From NCBI RefSeq assembly GCF_000244915.1, contig NZ_CM001442.1:5084001-5148000 (forward strand): DNA of 64,000 bases. The letters are read 5' to 3'. Both the position numbers and the translations under genes were made by a program. This stretch comes from Bradyrhizobium sp. WSM471 (GTDB taxonomy: Bacteria; Pseudomonadota; Alphaproteobacteria; Rhizobiales; Xanthobacteraceae). The notes under the pieces were generated by a model. It was not told the origin of the DNA and made no database searches. It saw nothing but the letters and a program-made list of their open reading frames with translations. Positions 16,388 through 25,118 of this stretch are shown here, piece by piece (positions within the stretch are counted from its first letter, which is position 1; each line of letters begins with the position of its first letter).

Positions 16388-17245
16388 CTAGATCGCGCCG
16401 ATCTCGGCAAGGCAGGCTTGCGTCAGCGGCATGCGCTCGCCGACCAGACGCGGCTCCTTGCAGTCCATATTGAGCGCGAACACGGTGTGCGCTTCGCCCT
16501 TCTCGGCCCAGCCCACCATCCAGCCCAGCGACGGCTCGCCGCGCTCGGCGCCGAGCAGCCCGGACTTGGCGCGAATGACGCTATCGCCGACCTTGGTCAC
16601 CGGCAGGATGTCAGCGACGAGATCCTGACTGCGCTTCGAAATCGGCAGCACACGGCGGCGCAGCCTGTCGACGAAATCAACCTGCTCGACCGGATCGATA
16701 CGCAAGGCGCCGGTGAGCCAGAACTGGTCGATGCCGCCGCCGATGTCGCGATTGCCGTAGTCGAACATATCGACGTACTTTTGCATCCGCTCTCGCCCGA
16801 TGCGGCGCGCGATCTCCTGATAGACCGGCACCGCGCTCACGAGAATCGCGCTACGCAGCGTGTGATCCTTGTTCCAGGCCTCGATCGGACGCTTCACGCC
16901 ATCCCAGGGAAATACGTCCTTGTCGGGATCAGTGACGACGCCAGTTTCGAGCGCGATCAGCGAGTTCGGAATCTTGAAGGTCGAAGCCGGCAGCTTCGCC
17001 TCGCCCGAACGTTCCTTGTCGCTCGCGACGATCAGGTAGTCCTCGACCTTGTAGCCGACGAACGTCCCTGATGTGCCGAGGTCGGTGAAGCGCTTTGCAA
17101 GGCTGTCACGGATCTCGTTGCGCGGCGGCGCGACATGGGCGAATGCACGCGATGGCAAAGCGGCAGCTGCGGCGAGAAGGCCGACGGTGGAACGGCGGGT
17201 GAGCAAGGGCGATGTCCGTTGAACGATGAAAGCGGGCGCGACCAT
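16388..17245 (-). CDS. Class D (OXA-like) beta-lactamase / penicillin-binding enzyme
   Basis: A 285-residue serine enzyme of the class D family, periplasmic after cleavage near SRAFAHV. Active-site motifs are all present: S88-T-F-K91 (nucleophile and carboxylated Lys), S137-A-V139, Y163-G-N165, K227-S-G229 and W246 region (LGWMVGWAE). This predicts hydrolysis of beta-lactams. The start is uncertain: ATG 17245 lacks a clear Shine-Dalgarno, while TTG at 17206 (272 residues, the usual length) has ACGGA ahead. It stands alone, without an AmpR-type regulator. Confidence 0.88.
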   Translation of the reverse strand: MVAPAFIVQRTSPLLTRRSTVGLLAAAAALPSRAFAHVAPPRNEIRDSLAKRFTDLGTSGTFVGYKVEDYLIVASDKERSGEAKLPASTFKIPNSLIALETGVVTDPDKDVFPWDGVKRPIEAWNKDHTLRSAILVSAVPVYQEIARRIGRERMQKYVDMFDYGNRDIGGGIDQFWLTGALRIDPVEQVDFVDRLRRRVLPISKRSQDLVADILPVTKVGDSVIRAKSGLLGAERGEPSLGWMVGWAEKGEAHTVFALNMDCKEPRLVGERMPLTQACLAEIGAI

Positions 17246-17287
17246 GCAGCCGCTATCGTGGTAAAACGATGACACGTTATTTGCTTC

Positions 17288-17355
17288 AGCATGATCTCTT
17301 CGGAAAACCGCTGCACACTTTGCGCTAACGCGGCCCTTCGGGTCCGGATCATGCT
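17288..17355. repeat. GATCATGCT-type dispersed palindrome
   Basis: AGCATGATC at the left and GATCATGCT at the right enclose TCTTCGGAAAACCGCTGCACACTTT and further sequence. The left part matches the element at 29841-29889 almost base for base. It fills the gap between the FlhB-like gene and the beta-lactamase and ends directly beside the stop codon at 17356. Confidence 0.8.
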
Positions 17356-17616
17356 CTACCGCCTGCCCGACAGCCGCAGCACGAACACGAGCACTTCGGC
17401 GACGGCCTTGTAGAGGTCGGGCGGGATCTCCTCGCCGAGTTCGACCTTGGACAGCGCGCCGGCCAGAATCTCGTTCTCCTCGATCGGAATGTCGTTGGCC
17501 GTGGCGATCTCGACGATCTTTTCGCCGATCGTGCCCTTGCCCTTGGCGACCACGACGGGCGCGTTGCTGCCCTTCTCGTAATGGAGCGCAATCGCAAGCT
17601 TCGACGGGTCGCTCAT
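17356..17616 (-). CDS. FlhB C-terminal-domain protein (type III export switch homologue)
   Basis: An 86-residue protein equal to the cytoplasmic domain of FlhB/YscU, without the membrane part. It shows KLAIALHYEKGSNAPVVVAKGKG and IPIEENEILAGAL. In full FlhB the NPTH autocleavage site precedes such a sequence; it is absent here. Free-standing FlhB tails are known beside fliK, where they can stand in for the FlhB domain that interacts with FliK. Its ATG overlaps the fliK stop (ATGA, 17613-17616), so the two are translationally coupled. Confidence 0.88.
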   Translation of the reverse strand: MSDPSKLAIALHYEKGSNAPVVVAKGKGTIGEKIVEIATANDIPIEENEILAGALSKVELGEEIPPDLYKAVAEVLVFVLRLSGRR

Positions 17617-19217
17617 GTGGCGCGATCCAGGAAGTGGCCGGCGCGGGCCGGTGCCGGCTGTGGGGGGGTGCCATCGCGGACCAGGATATCGCCGGGCTTG
17701 AGCTCGGCCCTGGTCAGGGCATGGTTGAGCTCACCAATTCCGGCGCGAAGCTGCTGTGCGGTCGCCGGCCGCTCCGCCCACATTCGCACGAAGGTCTTGT
17801 CGCCGTTCAGAGTAATCAAGGCGTGCACGGGACCGGCCGGCTCGACATTGAGTGTGAACCGCGCGCGCCAGGCGCGTTTGGCGGGATCGGCCGATTCATT
17901 GCCGCCGTCGCGTGAGATCTCGAACTGCGCCATTGCCGTGCCCTGCGGCGTTGAGAACGGAATCTCGAAATTCCACTGCGGCACGGTCGGATCGATCCTG
18001 TGACCGCCAGCGTCAGTGCGATCGGGGAGCGAAGCGACCTGGAGCAAGGTCTGGCGCGCGAGCGCGGCATCGGTATCATCGAGCAGGCGATGCACGGTCG
18101 CAGCGAGCGGTGTATCCGGTACGAGTGACGGCGAGGCAATGAATTGCGCCGACGGCAACGCGCCGCGAACCGGTGGTGGCGTCGCGCGCGTGGCTGCTTC
18201 GAAAAAATGTCCGTCGGGTACGGCCTTGTTCGAGCCCGGCACGTTCCCCATCATGCGCGGCAGGTTTTGCGTGAGCTCTTGCAGGAGGCTCGCGGCGAGG
18301 CCTGCGGTCATGGTCCGCGGCGCCGCGGCCTGCGGAGCACCGCCAGCGACGTCCGCCAACACAGAGGGTGCGAGATTGGCGCTGCGCGCCATTTGCGATG
18401 GTTGGGCGATCTCGGGTTCGGTTGCGGTCAATGCAGCCTGTGCAGCCTGCGTCTGCGCGGCAGCGAGCTGCGGTGCCGCCACGGTCCCAGCAGGAAGGGC
18501 GGCACCTTGCGCCTGTGGCGCCGTCTCGAGCGTTGTCAGGGTCTGCCGCAGGACCAGCAGCGCGGCTTTCAAATCCGGCATCGTTCCGGAGGACGGAGTC
18601 ACGCCTGCGGCGAGCGAGGCCTCGAGGAATAGGCCGGATTTCTGGAAGGCGGACTCGATGTGGCCGCCTTCGAGTCCGGTGTTGAGCGGCGTCTGCTGCA
18701 CCAGCACGCCCAGCATCGCCTGCTTCAGCCCCGCCGGAAGATCGCTGCCGGTGACGACCGCGGCCAGATTGGCGAACAGCGGCGCCTGGCTGCCCTGCTT
18801 TGTGACCGCCTCCACCGAAGCTGCGGTAACGGCGACCTGCTCCGATGGCGTCAGCACGTTGCGTCCCGCGCTCGCCGACGGAGCAAGCGAGGGGCTGTCA
18901 ACCAGCGATGCCGCAACCGGCGTCAGCATGACCTGATCACCGGCCGCCTCGCCTGCCCCGCCCATGACGGCGAGCCGAATGGTGCCGCCGTTCTGCGACA
19001 CCGCAAGCTGGAGATTTTGTCCTGGTGTCAGCGCCACCTCGGACATCACATCCATCGAGAGGTTGGCGATCGCGATCCGCACCAGATTATCAGCGAGCAG
19101 GCTGACAACTCTTGCGTCGACCACGCTGCCGGCCTGCAGCACAAGATCCGGCGTCGCTGCGTCAGCAACGGGGCTGGCAGCACTGACGGGAAGGATCGAG
19201 CTTATCGGCGTCGGCAT
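17613..19217 (-). CDS. fliK: Flagellar hook-length control protein FliK
   Basis: About 534 residues. A long Ala/Gln/Pro-rich, low-complexity N-terminal two-thirds (the ruler part) precedes a conserved C-terminal domain with WNFEIPFSTPQGTAMAQFEI and HALITLNGDKTFVRMWAE. This is the FliK C-domain that contacts FlhB to switch export from hook to filament. The frame is also open to a GTG at 19247, but ATG 19217 is the more natural start; neither has a clear Shine-Dalgarno. No other flagellar genes are near, except the coupled FlhB-tail gene. Confidence 0.85.
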   Translation of the reverse strand: MPTPISSILPVSAASPVADAATPDLVLQAGSVVDARVVSLLADNLVRIAIANLSMDVMSEVALTPGQNLQLAVSQNGGTIRLAVMGGAGEAAGDQVMLTPVAASLVDSPSLAPSASAGRNVLTPSEQVAVTAASVEAVTKQGSQAPLFANLAAVVTGSDLPAGLKQAMLGVLVQQTPLNTGLEGGHIESAFQKSGLFLEASLAAGVTPSSGTMPDLKAALLVLRQTLTTLETAPQAQGAALPAGTVAAPQLAAAQTQAAQAALTATEPEIAQPSQMARSANLAPSVLADVAGGAPQAAAPRTMTAGLAASLLQELTQNLPRMMGNVPGSNKAVPDGHFFEAATRATPPPVRGALPSAQFIASPSLVPDTPLAATVHRLLDDTDAALARQTLLQVASLPDRTDAGGHRIDPTVPQWNFEIPFSTPQGTAMAQFEISRDGGNESADPAKRAWRARFTLNVEPAGPVHALITLNGDKTFVRMWAERPATAQQLRAGIGELNHALTRAELKPGDILVRDGTPPQPAPARAGHFLDRAT

Positions 19218-19274
19218 CGCGAGGGGCCCAGGGAACGCTGGCCCCACCCTAAGGCCGCCCTCGTAAACCTCTCG

Positions 19275-20069
19275 TTAAGGACCTTTGGCCGCAGGCGGCT
19301 TCACCGCAGTCAAAACCGCCACGGCAGCCTCGAAATCCCGCAGGCGGGCGGCGCGGAGGCCGGCCGCTTCCTCGTCGACGCCCCATTTCTCGGCATTCCA
19401 GTCCTCGTCGACATAAGCCGCCGCCCAGACCTGATTGGCATCGCGGACGCCATGGGCCAGCGCCATCGCCAGCAGGGCCGAGCCGGTCAGGGTGGTGATC
19501 ACGTGGAGCGCGGCGATCGACCAGGCATCCCCCGGCAGCGCCGCACGCGCGGCCTGGACCGCCTCCTCCGGCTGCGTCACATGCATGACGCCTTCGGACA
19601 GGATGAAATGCGCGCCCAGCGTCTCCGCGGCCCAGAACAGGACTGGGTCCCAATGCGCGGCCTCGCGGGCGACCAGCCCCTCTGGATGACCGGCGCGATA
19701 GAACAGCAGATCGGACTGGAGGTATTTTGCGAGGTCGTCCGTGACGAGGTCGACGCGGTCGACGACGCCCTCGACCACGCTATTGGCGATCCGCGTCAAC
19801 GGCATGGTCATGGGCTTGATCGTCTCGTTCTGATCCGCCCACTCGGCAGCCACTGCGTCGGCTAGCGCGCGCGATGGGATCACCACCTGGCGGCCGGACG
19901 GCGTGCGGATCGCCTTGCCGTCAAGCGTGATGGCAAAGCCGTCCTCAGCCTCAGCCACCCCCACCTCCTTGTAGAAGCGCTTGCGCAACGGCACGCGCGC
20001 GGCCTGGCGGACCAACTCCTGCGGATCAAGCGGGGATCGCCCCGCAGCTTCATCGAACAATTCGCGCAT
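19275..20069 (-). CDS. ATP12 family chaperone for F1-ATPase assembly
   Basis: A 264-residue protein matching bacterial and mitochondrial ATP12, which holds the alpha subunit of F1 until it joins beta. Typical elements are RKRFYKEVGV, GFAITLDGKAIRTPSGR, AVAAEWADQ, PLTRIANS and DLLFYRAGHPEGLV, followed by WDPVLFWA. Length fits the family. It is upstream of fliK on the same strand with a short gap. Confidence 0.92.
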   Translation of the reverse strand: MRELFDEAAGRSPLDPQELVRQAARVPLRKRFYKEVGVAEAEDGFAITLDGKAIRTPSGRQVVIPSRALADAVAAEWADQNETIKPMTMPLTRIANSVVEGVVDRVDLVTDDLAKYLQSDLLFYRAGHPEGLVAREAAHWDPVLFWAAETLGAHFILSEGVMHVTQPEEAVQAARAALPGDAWSIAALHVITTLTGSALLAMALAHGVRDANQVWAAAYVDEDWNAEKWGVDEEAAGLRAARLRDFEAAVAVLTAVKPPAAKGP

Positions 20070-20143
20070 CTAGTTTTCGGCCCTGATCACTCAATGCTAG
20101 GCTTGTAAGGTAAGAGCGGCGACCGATAAAGCGAGCGGCAGGT

Positions 20144-20590
20144 ATGAGGGAACTTGCGGGCATTGTGGCTCTGCTAGCCGGGTTTTGGCCGGCCGCGGCG
20201 CAGGCCGGCTTTCGGACGCCGGAATCGGTGGTCCGCAACGTCTACGCTCATTACGGCCAAGGCGCGCCGGAGCTTTCGAAAGGCCTGCCGCGGGATGCCG
20301 CCACCGCCCGGCAATTCTTCGACCCCTCCTTGCGCAAGATGTGGTCCGCGCCGCGGGTCGCGCCCTACGATTTCCTGGTGCAGAGCCCGAGCTGGAAGCT
20401 CGGCCCCATCGCGATCGCGGTCATTCGCAGGCAATACGACAAGACCTATGTCGCGGCGAGTTTCGACAACCACAGCCGGCCGGTGACTCTGAACTTCATC
20501 CTGATCAACGGGCCCGAAGGGTGGTTGATCACGGATGTCGAGAGCCCGCACGATAGCCTGCGTATGTTTCTGGAGCAGTTTCGGAATTGA
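20144..20590 (+). CDS. Exported protein of unknown function (DUF3828-like)
   Basis: A 148-residue product with a signal peptide (1-21, ending AAAQA). The mature part is a small alpha/beta domain: PESVVRNVYAHYGQG, then FFDPSLRKMW, YVAASFDNHSRPVTLNF and a C-terminal GWLITDVES. The layout resembles the DUF3828/NTF2-like periplasmic proteins. GGCAGG lies just ahead of the ATG. Function unknown. Confidence 0.75.
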   Translation: MRELAGIVALLAGFWPAAAQAGFRTPESVVRNVYAHYGQGAPELSKGLPRDAATARQFFDPSLRKMWSAPRVAPYDFLVQSPSWKLGPIAIAVIRRQYDKTYVAASFDNHSRPVTLNFILINGPEGWLITDVESPHDSLRMFLEQFRN

Positions 20591-20620
20591 GGGTGTGGCT
20601 GGGGGCTACGGCCCCACCCA

Positions 20621-20731
20621 CCGCTGTCATGCCCCGGCTTGACCGGGGCATCCAGTACGCTGCGGCTTCTCCGTATCCATTACCGCCTCTGGAATACTGG
20701 ATCGCCCGATCAAGTCGGGCGATGACAGCGG
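20621..20731. repeat. Paired-hairpin repeat with three compensated base pairs
   Basis: Arms 20621-20657 and 20695-20731 are imperfect reverse complements. Each contains its own hairpin around a CTTGA/TCAAG loop: GCCCCGG/CCGGGGC on the left, CGCCCGA/TCGGGCG on the right. All three stem differences between halves are compensated on the opposite side. The element sits between convergent genes. Confidence 0.88.
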
Positions 20732-20773
20732 AGAATGTGGCTAGCCGCGCGCCTTACTGGTTCGCGCCTCTAC

Positions 20774-21988
20774 TTACTCCTCCGGCGCGTTCTCGATCGG
20801 ATCAAACCGGCTCGCATCGAGCCCGAGCAGGTTCCATGACTGCTGCATGTGCTGCGGCAATGGCGCGGTGGCGTCGATCACGCCGCCGCGGGGATGCGGG
20901 ATGACGATGCGGCGCGCGAGCAGATGCAGCCGGTTTTGCAGGCCGCCCGGCAGTTGCCAGTTCTCGATGTTGAAATATTTGGGATCGCCGACGATGGGGT
21001 GGCCGATATGTTCCATGTGGGCGCGCAGCTGGTGGGTGCGCCCGGTCACCGGCTTCAGCGACACCCAGGTCAGCTTGTTGCCGGCGGTTTCGACCACCGC
21101 ATAGTATGTCACAGCGTGGCTTGCGCCCTCATCACCATGCTGGGCGATGCGCATGATGGTGTCGTCCTCGCTCTCCTCCTTGGCAAGGAAGGTCGAGATG
21201 CGGCCCTGCTTCGGTTTCGGTAGCCCCGGCACCAGCGCCCAATAGGTCTTTCGCGCCGACCGCGAACGGAACGCGCCGGTCAGATGCGAGGCGGCAAAGC
21301 GGGTCTTGGCGACCAGGAGACAGCCCGACGTCTCCCTGTCGATGCGGTGCACGAGGCGCGGCTTCTGGCCCTTGGAATCGCGCATCACCTCCAGCATCTG
21401 GTCGATGTGTCGCGTCATCCCCGAGCCGCCCTGCACGGCAAGTCCGGCCGGCTTGTTCAGCACAAGAACGTCGTCGTCCTCGTAGATCGTCATCTCCTTC
21501 AGTGCGGCAAGCGTCTTTTGCGCCGCCTCCGACTGCGGGTTGGGTGCCTTCGGGGTGTCGAGCTTCAGCGGCGGAATACGGACGCTCTGGCCCTCCTCCA
21601 GGCGGTCCTTGCTGTCGACGCGCTTGCCGTCGACGCGCAGCTCGCCTTTACGAACGACGCGCTGGATATGGGAGAACGACAGGCCGGGAAAGTGCGCTTC
21701 GAGGAAGCGATCGACGCGCATGTTGTTCTCGTCGCCCGTCACCTTGACGGTCTGCACCTTGGTCGGCAGCAATGCCTCGACCGGCTTTGCCGGTGCAGCC
21801 TTTTCCGGTTCGGCTTTGGGCGCGCGCCGCTCGACGCGCTCGCTCGCAAAGCGCGGCGGCTTCGCGCCCGGCTTGCCGCCCGGCCGCAGCCCAGCAGGCT
21901 TCGCGCTGCGCGCCTTGAACGGGCGCGCCTCCTTGCGTTCATCGCGCTCGCGAGGTTTTGGGTTCATTCTCTTGATGCGGCGGCTCAT
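20774..21988 (-). CDS. RluA-family 23S rRNA/tRNA pseudouridine synthase with basic N-terminal extension
   Basis: A 404-residue enzyme that isomerises uridine in RNA. Residues 1-75 are a disordered Arg/Lys/Pro extension. An S4 RNA-binding domain spans about 84-140 (MRVDRFLEAHFPGLSFSHIQ). The catalytic domain follows, with the family motif LVHRIDRETSG and catalytic Asp217. The target base is not predictable from sequence alone (RluC/RluD type). Its ATG overlaps the HigA stop (21985-21988), so its translation is coupled to the antitoxin gene. Confidence 0.9.
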   Translation of the reverse strand: MSRRIKRMNPKPRERDERKEARPFKARSAKPAGLRPGGKPGAKPPRFASERVERRAPKAEPEKAAPAKPVEALLPTKVQTVKVTGDENNMRVDRFLEAHFPGLSFSHIQRVVRKGELRVDGKRVDSKDRLEEGQSVRIPPLKLDTPKAPNPQSEAAQKTLAALKEMTIYEDDDVLVLNKPAGLAVQGGSGMTRHIDQMLEVMRDSKGQKPRLVHRIDRETSGCLLVAKTRFAASHLTGAFRSRSARKTYWALVPGLPKPKQGRISTFLAKEESEDDTIMRIAQHGDEGASHAVTYYAVVETAGNKLTWVSLKPVTGRTHQLRAHMEHIGHPIVGDPKYFNIENWQLPGGLQNRLHLLARRIVIPHPRGGVIDATAPLPQHMQQSWNLLGLDASRFDPIENAPEE

Positions 21989-22302
21989 GCGGTTTTTCCA
22001 AGCTTTGGTGTCGACTGCACCGTCGCGCGGCGCGGCAGCGACGCAACCTGCGCCCCCACCTCGTCTTCCGCGAGGCGCAGCTCATATTGCTGTTGCAGGT
22101 TCATCCAGAACTGGGGGCTGGTGTCGAACCAGTGACCAAGACGCAACGCCGTATCGGCCGTGATGCCCCGCTGCCCATTGATGATGCCGGTGATCCGGTT
22201 CACGGGTACATCGATCTGGCGCGCGAGTTCTGCGGCGGGGATGCCGAGCTGTCGCAGTTCTCCGGCAAGGTGTTCGCCGGGATGTATGGGCGTGCGGGGC
22301 AT
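21985..22302 (-). CDS. HigA-family antitoxin (HTH), without toxin partner
   Basis: A 105-residue Xre-type helix-turn-helix protein with the HigA signature: HPGEHLAGELRQLGIPAAELAR, then VNRITGIINGQRGITADTALRLGHWFDTSPQFWMNLQ. HigA normally neutralises the mRNA interferase HigB and represses the higBA promoter. Here only 78 bases separate its start from the rarA stop, so no higB fits upstream. Its stop overlaps the RluA start. A TTACG-N5-CGTAA palindrome 29 bases ahead may be its operator. Confidence 0.9.
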   Translation of the reverse strand: MPRTPIHPGEHLAGELRQLGIPAAELARQIDVPVNRITGIINGQRGITADTALRLGHWFDTSPQFWMNLQQQYELRLAEDEVGAQVASLPRRATVQSTPKLGKTA

Positions 22303-22330
22303 GGCGATTTCTTGGCCGGATTAGCGTGAG

Positions 22331-22345
22331 TTACGCGTTACGTAA
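22331..22345. promoter_or_regulatory. Candidate HigA operator
   Basis: TTACG-CGTTA-CGTAA is a perfect inverted repeat 29 bases upstream of the HigA start codon, with further TAAA/GTAAA half-sites beside it. HigA-type proteins bind such AT-containing palindromes to repress their own promoter, so this is a natural binding site. Binding is inferred. Confidence 0.45.
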
Positions 22346-22380
22346 ACCGTAAATCGAACCCTACAGCAAGCCCGAAAGGG

Positions 22381-23715
22381 TTAGGCCCCACCCCGCTCCT
22401 TCCGCAACTTGGCCCAATAATCCAGCCGCTTCCTGATCTCCCGCTCGAACCCGCGGTCGGGCGGGTCGTAGAAGGTCTGGCGGCCCAGGGCTTCCGGGAA
22501 GTAATCCTGGCCGGAGAAGGCGTCGGGGGCGTCGTGGTCGTATTCGTAAGATGCGCCGTAGCCTTCCGACTTCATCAGCTTGGTCGGCGAGTTGAGGATG
22601 TGTTTCGGCGGCAGCAGCGAGCCGGCCTGCTTTGCGGCCTGCATCGCCTTGCCGAAGGCGGTGTAGACGGCGTTCGATTTTGGCGCGGTGGCGAGATAGA
22701 CCACCGCCTGCGCGATCGCGAGCTCGCCTTCGGGATGACCGAGGAAGTCGAAGGCGTCCTTGGCCGCGTTGGCAATGACCAGCGCCTGCGGATCGGCAAG
22801 CCCGATATCCTCGACCGCCATGCGCACGACGCGGCGGGCCAGAAACAGCGGGTCCTCGCCGGCATCAAGCATGCGCGCGAGATAATACAGCGCGGCGTCG
22901 GGATCGGAGCCCCGCACCGACTTATGCAGCGCCGAGATCAAATTGTAATGGCCGTCGGCCGACTTGTCGTAGATGGGCGCGCGGCGCTGCAAAATCTCCT
23001 GCAACTGCGCGGCGTCGAAAATCTCGTCCTTGCGCGCGGCGCGCCAGACTTCCTCGACGAGCGTCAGCGACGCGCGGCCGTCGCCATCGGCCATGCGCAC
23101 CAGCACGGCGCGCGCTTCCTCGTCGAGCGGCAGCTTACGGCCCTCGACCTCCTCGGCATGCGCAAACAGCTTTTCGATCGCGGCCGCGTCGAGCGAGCGA
23201 AACACCAGCACGCGCGCCCGGGACAGAAGCGCCGCGTTGAGCTCGAAGGACGGGTTTTCGGTGGTAGCGCCGACCATCACCACCGTGCCGTCTTCCATGA
23301 CGGGCAGAAACGAATCTTGCTGGGCGCGGTTGAAGCGATGCACCTCGTCGACGAATAGCAGCGTGCCCTTGCCCATCTCGCGGCGTGCACGCGCGGCCTC
23401 AAAGGCCTTCTTCAAATCGGCGACCCCTGAGAACACCGCGGAGATCTGCTCGAAATGCAGATCGGTGGCGTCCGCAAGCAGCCGCGCGACCGTGGTCTTG
23501 CCCGTGCCGGGCGGGCCCCAGAACACCAGCGAGCCTAGCGTGCGCGTCTCCAGCATGCGCGTCAGCGCGCCGTCGGGACCCAGGATGTGATCCTGGCCGA
23601 CGACCTCCGAGAGCGCCCGCGGTCGCAGCCGATCCGGCAGCGGATGCGGAGCCTCGTGATCGAGCCCCGCCGCGGCGAAGAGGGTTGGCGTCTCCTGTGG
23701 TCGCTTCGGACTCAT
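22381..23715 (-). CDS. rarA: Replication-associated recombination protein A (RarA/MgsA) AAA+ ATPase
   Basis: A 444-residue clamp-loader-like ATPase that acts at stalled replication forks. Walker A GPPGTGKTT (about 67-75) and Walker B TLLFVDEVHRFN are present, as is the sensor region VGATTENPSFELNAALLSRA. The C-terminal tetramerisation domain contains HKSVRGSDPDAALYYLARML and GYGASYEYDHD. The ATG overlaps the stop of the protease gene (ATGA, 23712-23715). Confidence 0.95.
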   Translation of the reverse strand: MSPKRPQETPTLFAAAGLDHEAPHPLPDRLRPRALSEVVGQDHILGPDGALTRMLETRTLGSLVFWGPPGTGKTTVARLLADATDLHFEQISAVFSGVADLKKAFEAARARREMGKGTLLFVDEVHRFNRAQQDSFLPVMEDGTVVMVGATTENPSFELNAALLSRARVLVFRSLDAAAIEKLFAHAEEVEGRKLPLDEEARAVLVRMADGDGRASLTLVEEVWRAARKDEIFDAAQLQEILQRRAPIYDKSADGHYNLISALHKSVRGSDPDAALYYLARMLDAGEDPLFLARRVVRMAVEDIGLADPQALVIANAAKDAFDFLGHPEGELAIAQAVVYLATAPKSNAVYTAFGKAMQAAKQAGSLLPPKHILNSPTKLMKSEGYGASYEYDHDAPDAFSGQDYFPEALGRQTFYDPPDRGFEREIRKRLDYWAKLRKERGGA

Positions 23716-25118
23716 CCGCCCAGCGTGACGTTGATCTGCTGGCCGCCGCGCACCAGCGTGATGCGCCAGATGCGCTGGCGCTCGGCCGCCGCCTTTTCGA
23801 GATCGCTGGTCTTGCTGATCTTTTGGTTGTTGACCGCCAGGATGACGTCGCCCTTCTGGAAGCCGACATTCGCGGCCGCACTGTCGCCGCCGAGATCGGT
23901 GACTACGACGCCTTCCGTATCGGCGTCCAGATGCAGCTCGTCAGCGAGCGCCGGGGTGATGGTCGAGACCTTCGCGCCTTGGAGCGGCGAGCGTGCGGTG
24001 ATGACGAGCTCGTTGCGGCCGGCATCGGGCGCGGCGTCCAGTGCCACCGTCAGCTTGACCGGCTTGCCGCCGCGCTGCACGTCGATCTGCGCCGTGCCGC
24101 CGAGCGGCCGCGTGGCGAAACGATAGTCGAAGGCGTTGGGATCATCCACGGTCTGGCCGTCGATCGAGACGATCAGGTCGGAGGATTTCAGCCCGGCCTT
24201 GGCCGCCGGCCCGTTCGGAACGACGCTTGCGACCAGCGCACCGGTCGGCGAACGCAGGCCGAGACTCTCGGCGATCTCCGGCGTCACCGCCTGCAACTTC
24301 GCACCGAGCCAGGGCCGCTTCACCGCCTTGCCGCCGCCCTTGGCGGAGGCGACGACGACGCGCACCATGTTGGCAGGGATCGCGAAGCCGATGCCCTGCG
24401 AGCCGCCGGAGCGCGAATAGATCGCGGTGTTGATGCCCGCGAGCCTGCCGTTCATGTCGACCAACGCGCCGCCGGAATTGCCGGGATTGATCGCCGCGTC
24501 GGTCTGGATGAAAAACTGGTAGTCGGTGATACCGACCTGCGTACGCGCCAAGGCCGAGATGATGCCGTGGGTCACGGTCTGGCCGACGCCGAAGGGATTG
24601 CCGATCGCCATCACGACGTCGCCGACCATCAGCTCGTCCGAATTGGTGAATTCGAGAGCCGGAAACTTCTCCTTGGTGTCCTTCAGACGCAGCACCGCGA
24701 GATCGCTGCGAGAGTCCTTCAGCACGATCTCGGCCTCGAACTCACGCTTGTCCGACAGCGACACCTTGACCTGGTCGGCGCCTTCGATGACATGGACGTT
24801 GGTGACGACGAGCCCGGACGCATCGACGATCACGCCCGAACCAAGCGAGCGCTGCACCTGCTCCTGCTGCTGGCCGGGCACGCCGAAGAAGCGGCGGAAG
24901 ATCGGGTCGTCGAGCAGCGGGTTGCGGTTCTGCACCACCTTGGCGGCATAGACGTTGACAACCGCCGGCTGCACCCGCTGCACGATCGGCGCATAGGACA
25001 ACCGCAGTTCGGCGGGCGAGGACGGCACACGGCGGTCCTGCGCGGCGGCCGGATTGAAGTTGGCCGAAAAGGCCATGCACAGTGCCGTGACAACGGCGGT
25101 CCAGGTCGATCGAAACAT
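23712..25118 (-). CDS. DegP/DegQ-type (Do family) periplasmic serine protease
   Basis: A 468-residue trypsin-like protease and chaperone of the envelope. A signal peptide (1-26, ending AAA) is followed by the protease domain with His109 (VTNVHVIEG), Asp139 (DSRSDLAVL) and Ser215 (NPGNSGGALV). Two PDZ domains follow, the first with ALVASVVPNGPAAKAGL, the second near VVVTDLGGDSAAANVGFQKG. AGAGG precedes the ATG at 25118; the frame is open to 25415 but without a site. It is translationally coupled to rarA. Confidence 0.93.
   Translation of the reverse strand: MFRSTWTAVVTALCMAFSANFNPAAAQDRRVPSSPAELRLSYAPIVQRVQPAVVNVYAAKVVQNRNPLLDDPIFRRFFGVPGQQQEQVQRSLGSGVIVDASGLVVTNVHVIEGADQVKVSLSDKREFEAEIVLKDSRSDLAVLRLKDTKEKFPALEFTNSDELMVGDVVMAIGNPFGVGQTVTHGIISALARTQVGITDYQFFIQTDAAINPGNSGGALVDMNGRLAGINTAIYSRSGGSQGIGFAIPANMVRVVVASAKGGGKAVKRPWLGAKLQAVTPEIAESLGLRSPTGALVASVVPNGPAAKAGLKSSDLIVSIDGQTVDDPNAFDYRFATRPLGGTAQIDVQRGGKPVKLTVALDAAPDAGRNELVITARSPLQGAKVSTITPALADELHLDADTEGVVVTDLGGDSAAANVGFQKGDVILAVNNQKISKTSDLEKAAAERQRIWRITLVRGGQQINVTLGG

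Noticed and set aside
22303..22380. A hidden higB toxin gene upstream of higA
   Set aside because: Only 78 bases are available and they hold no open frame of useful length; higB needs about 270 bases.
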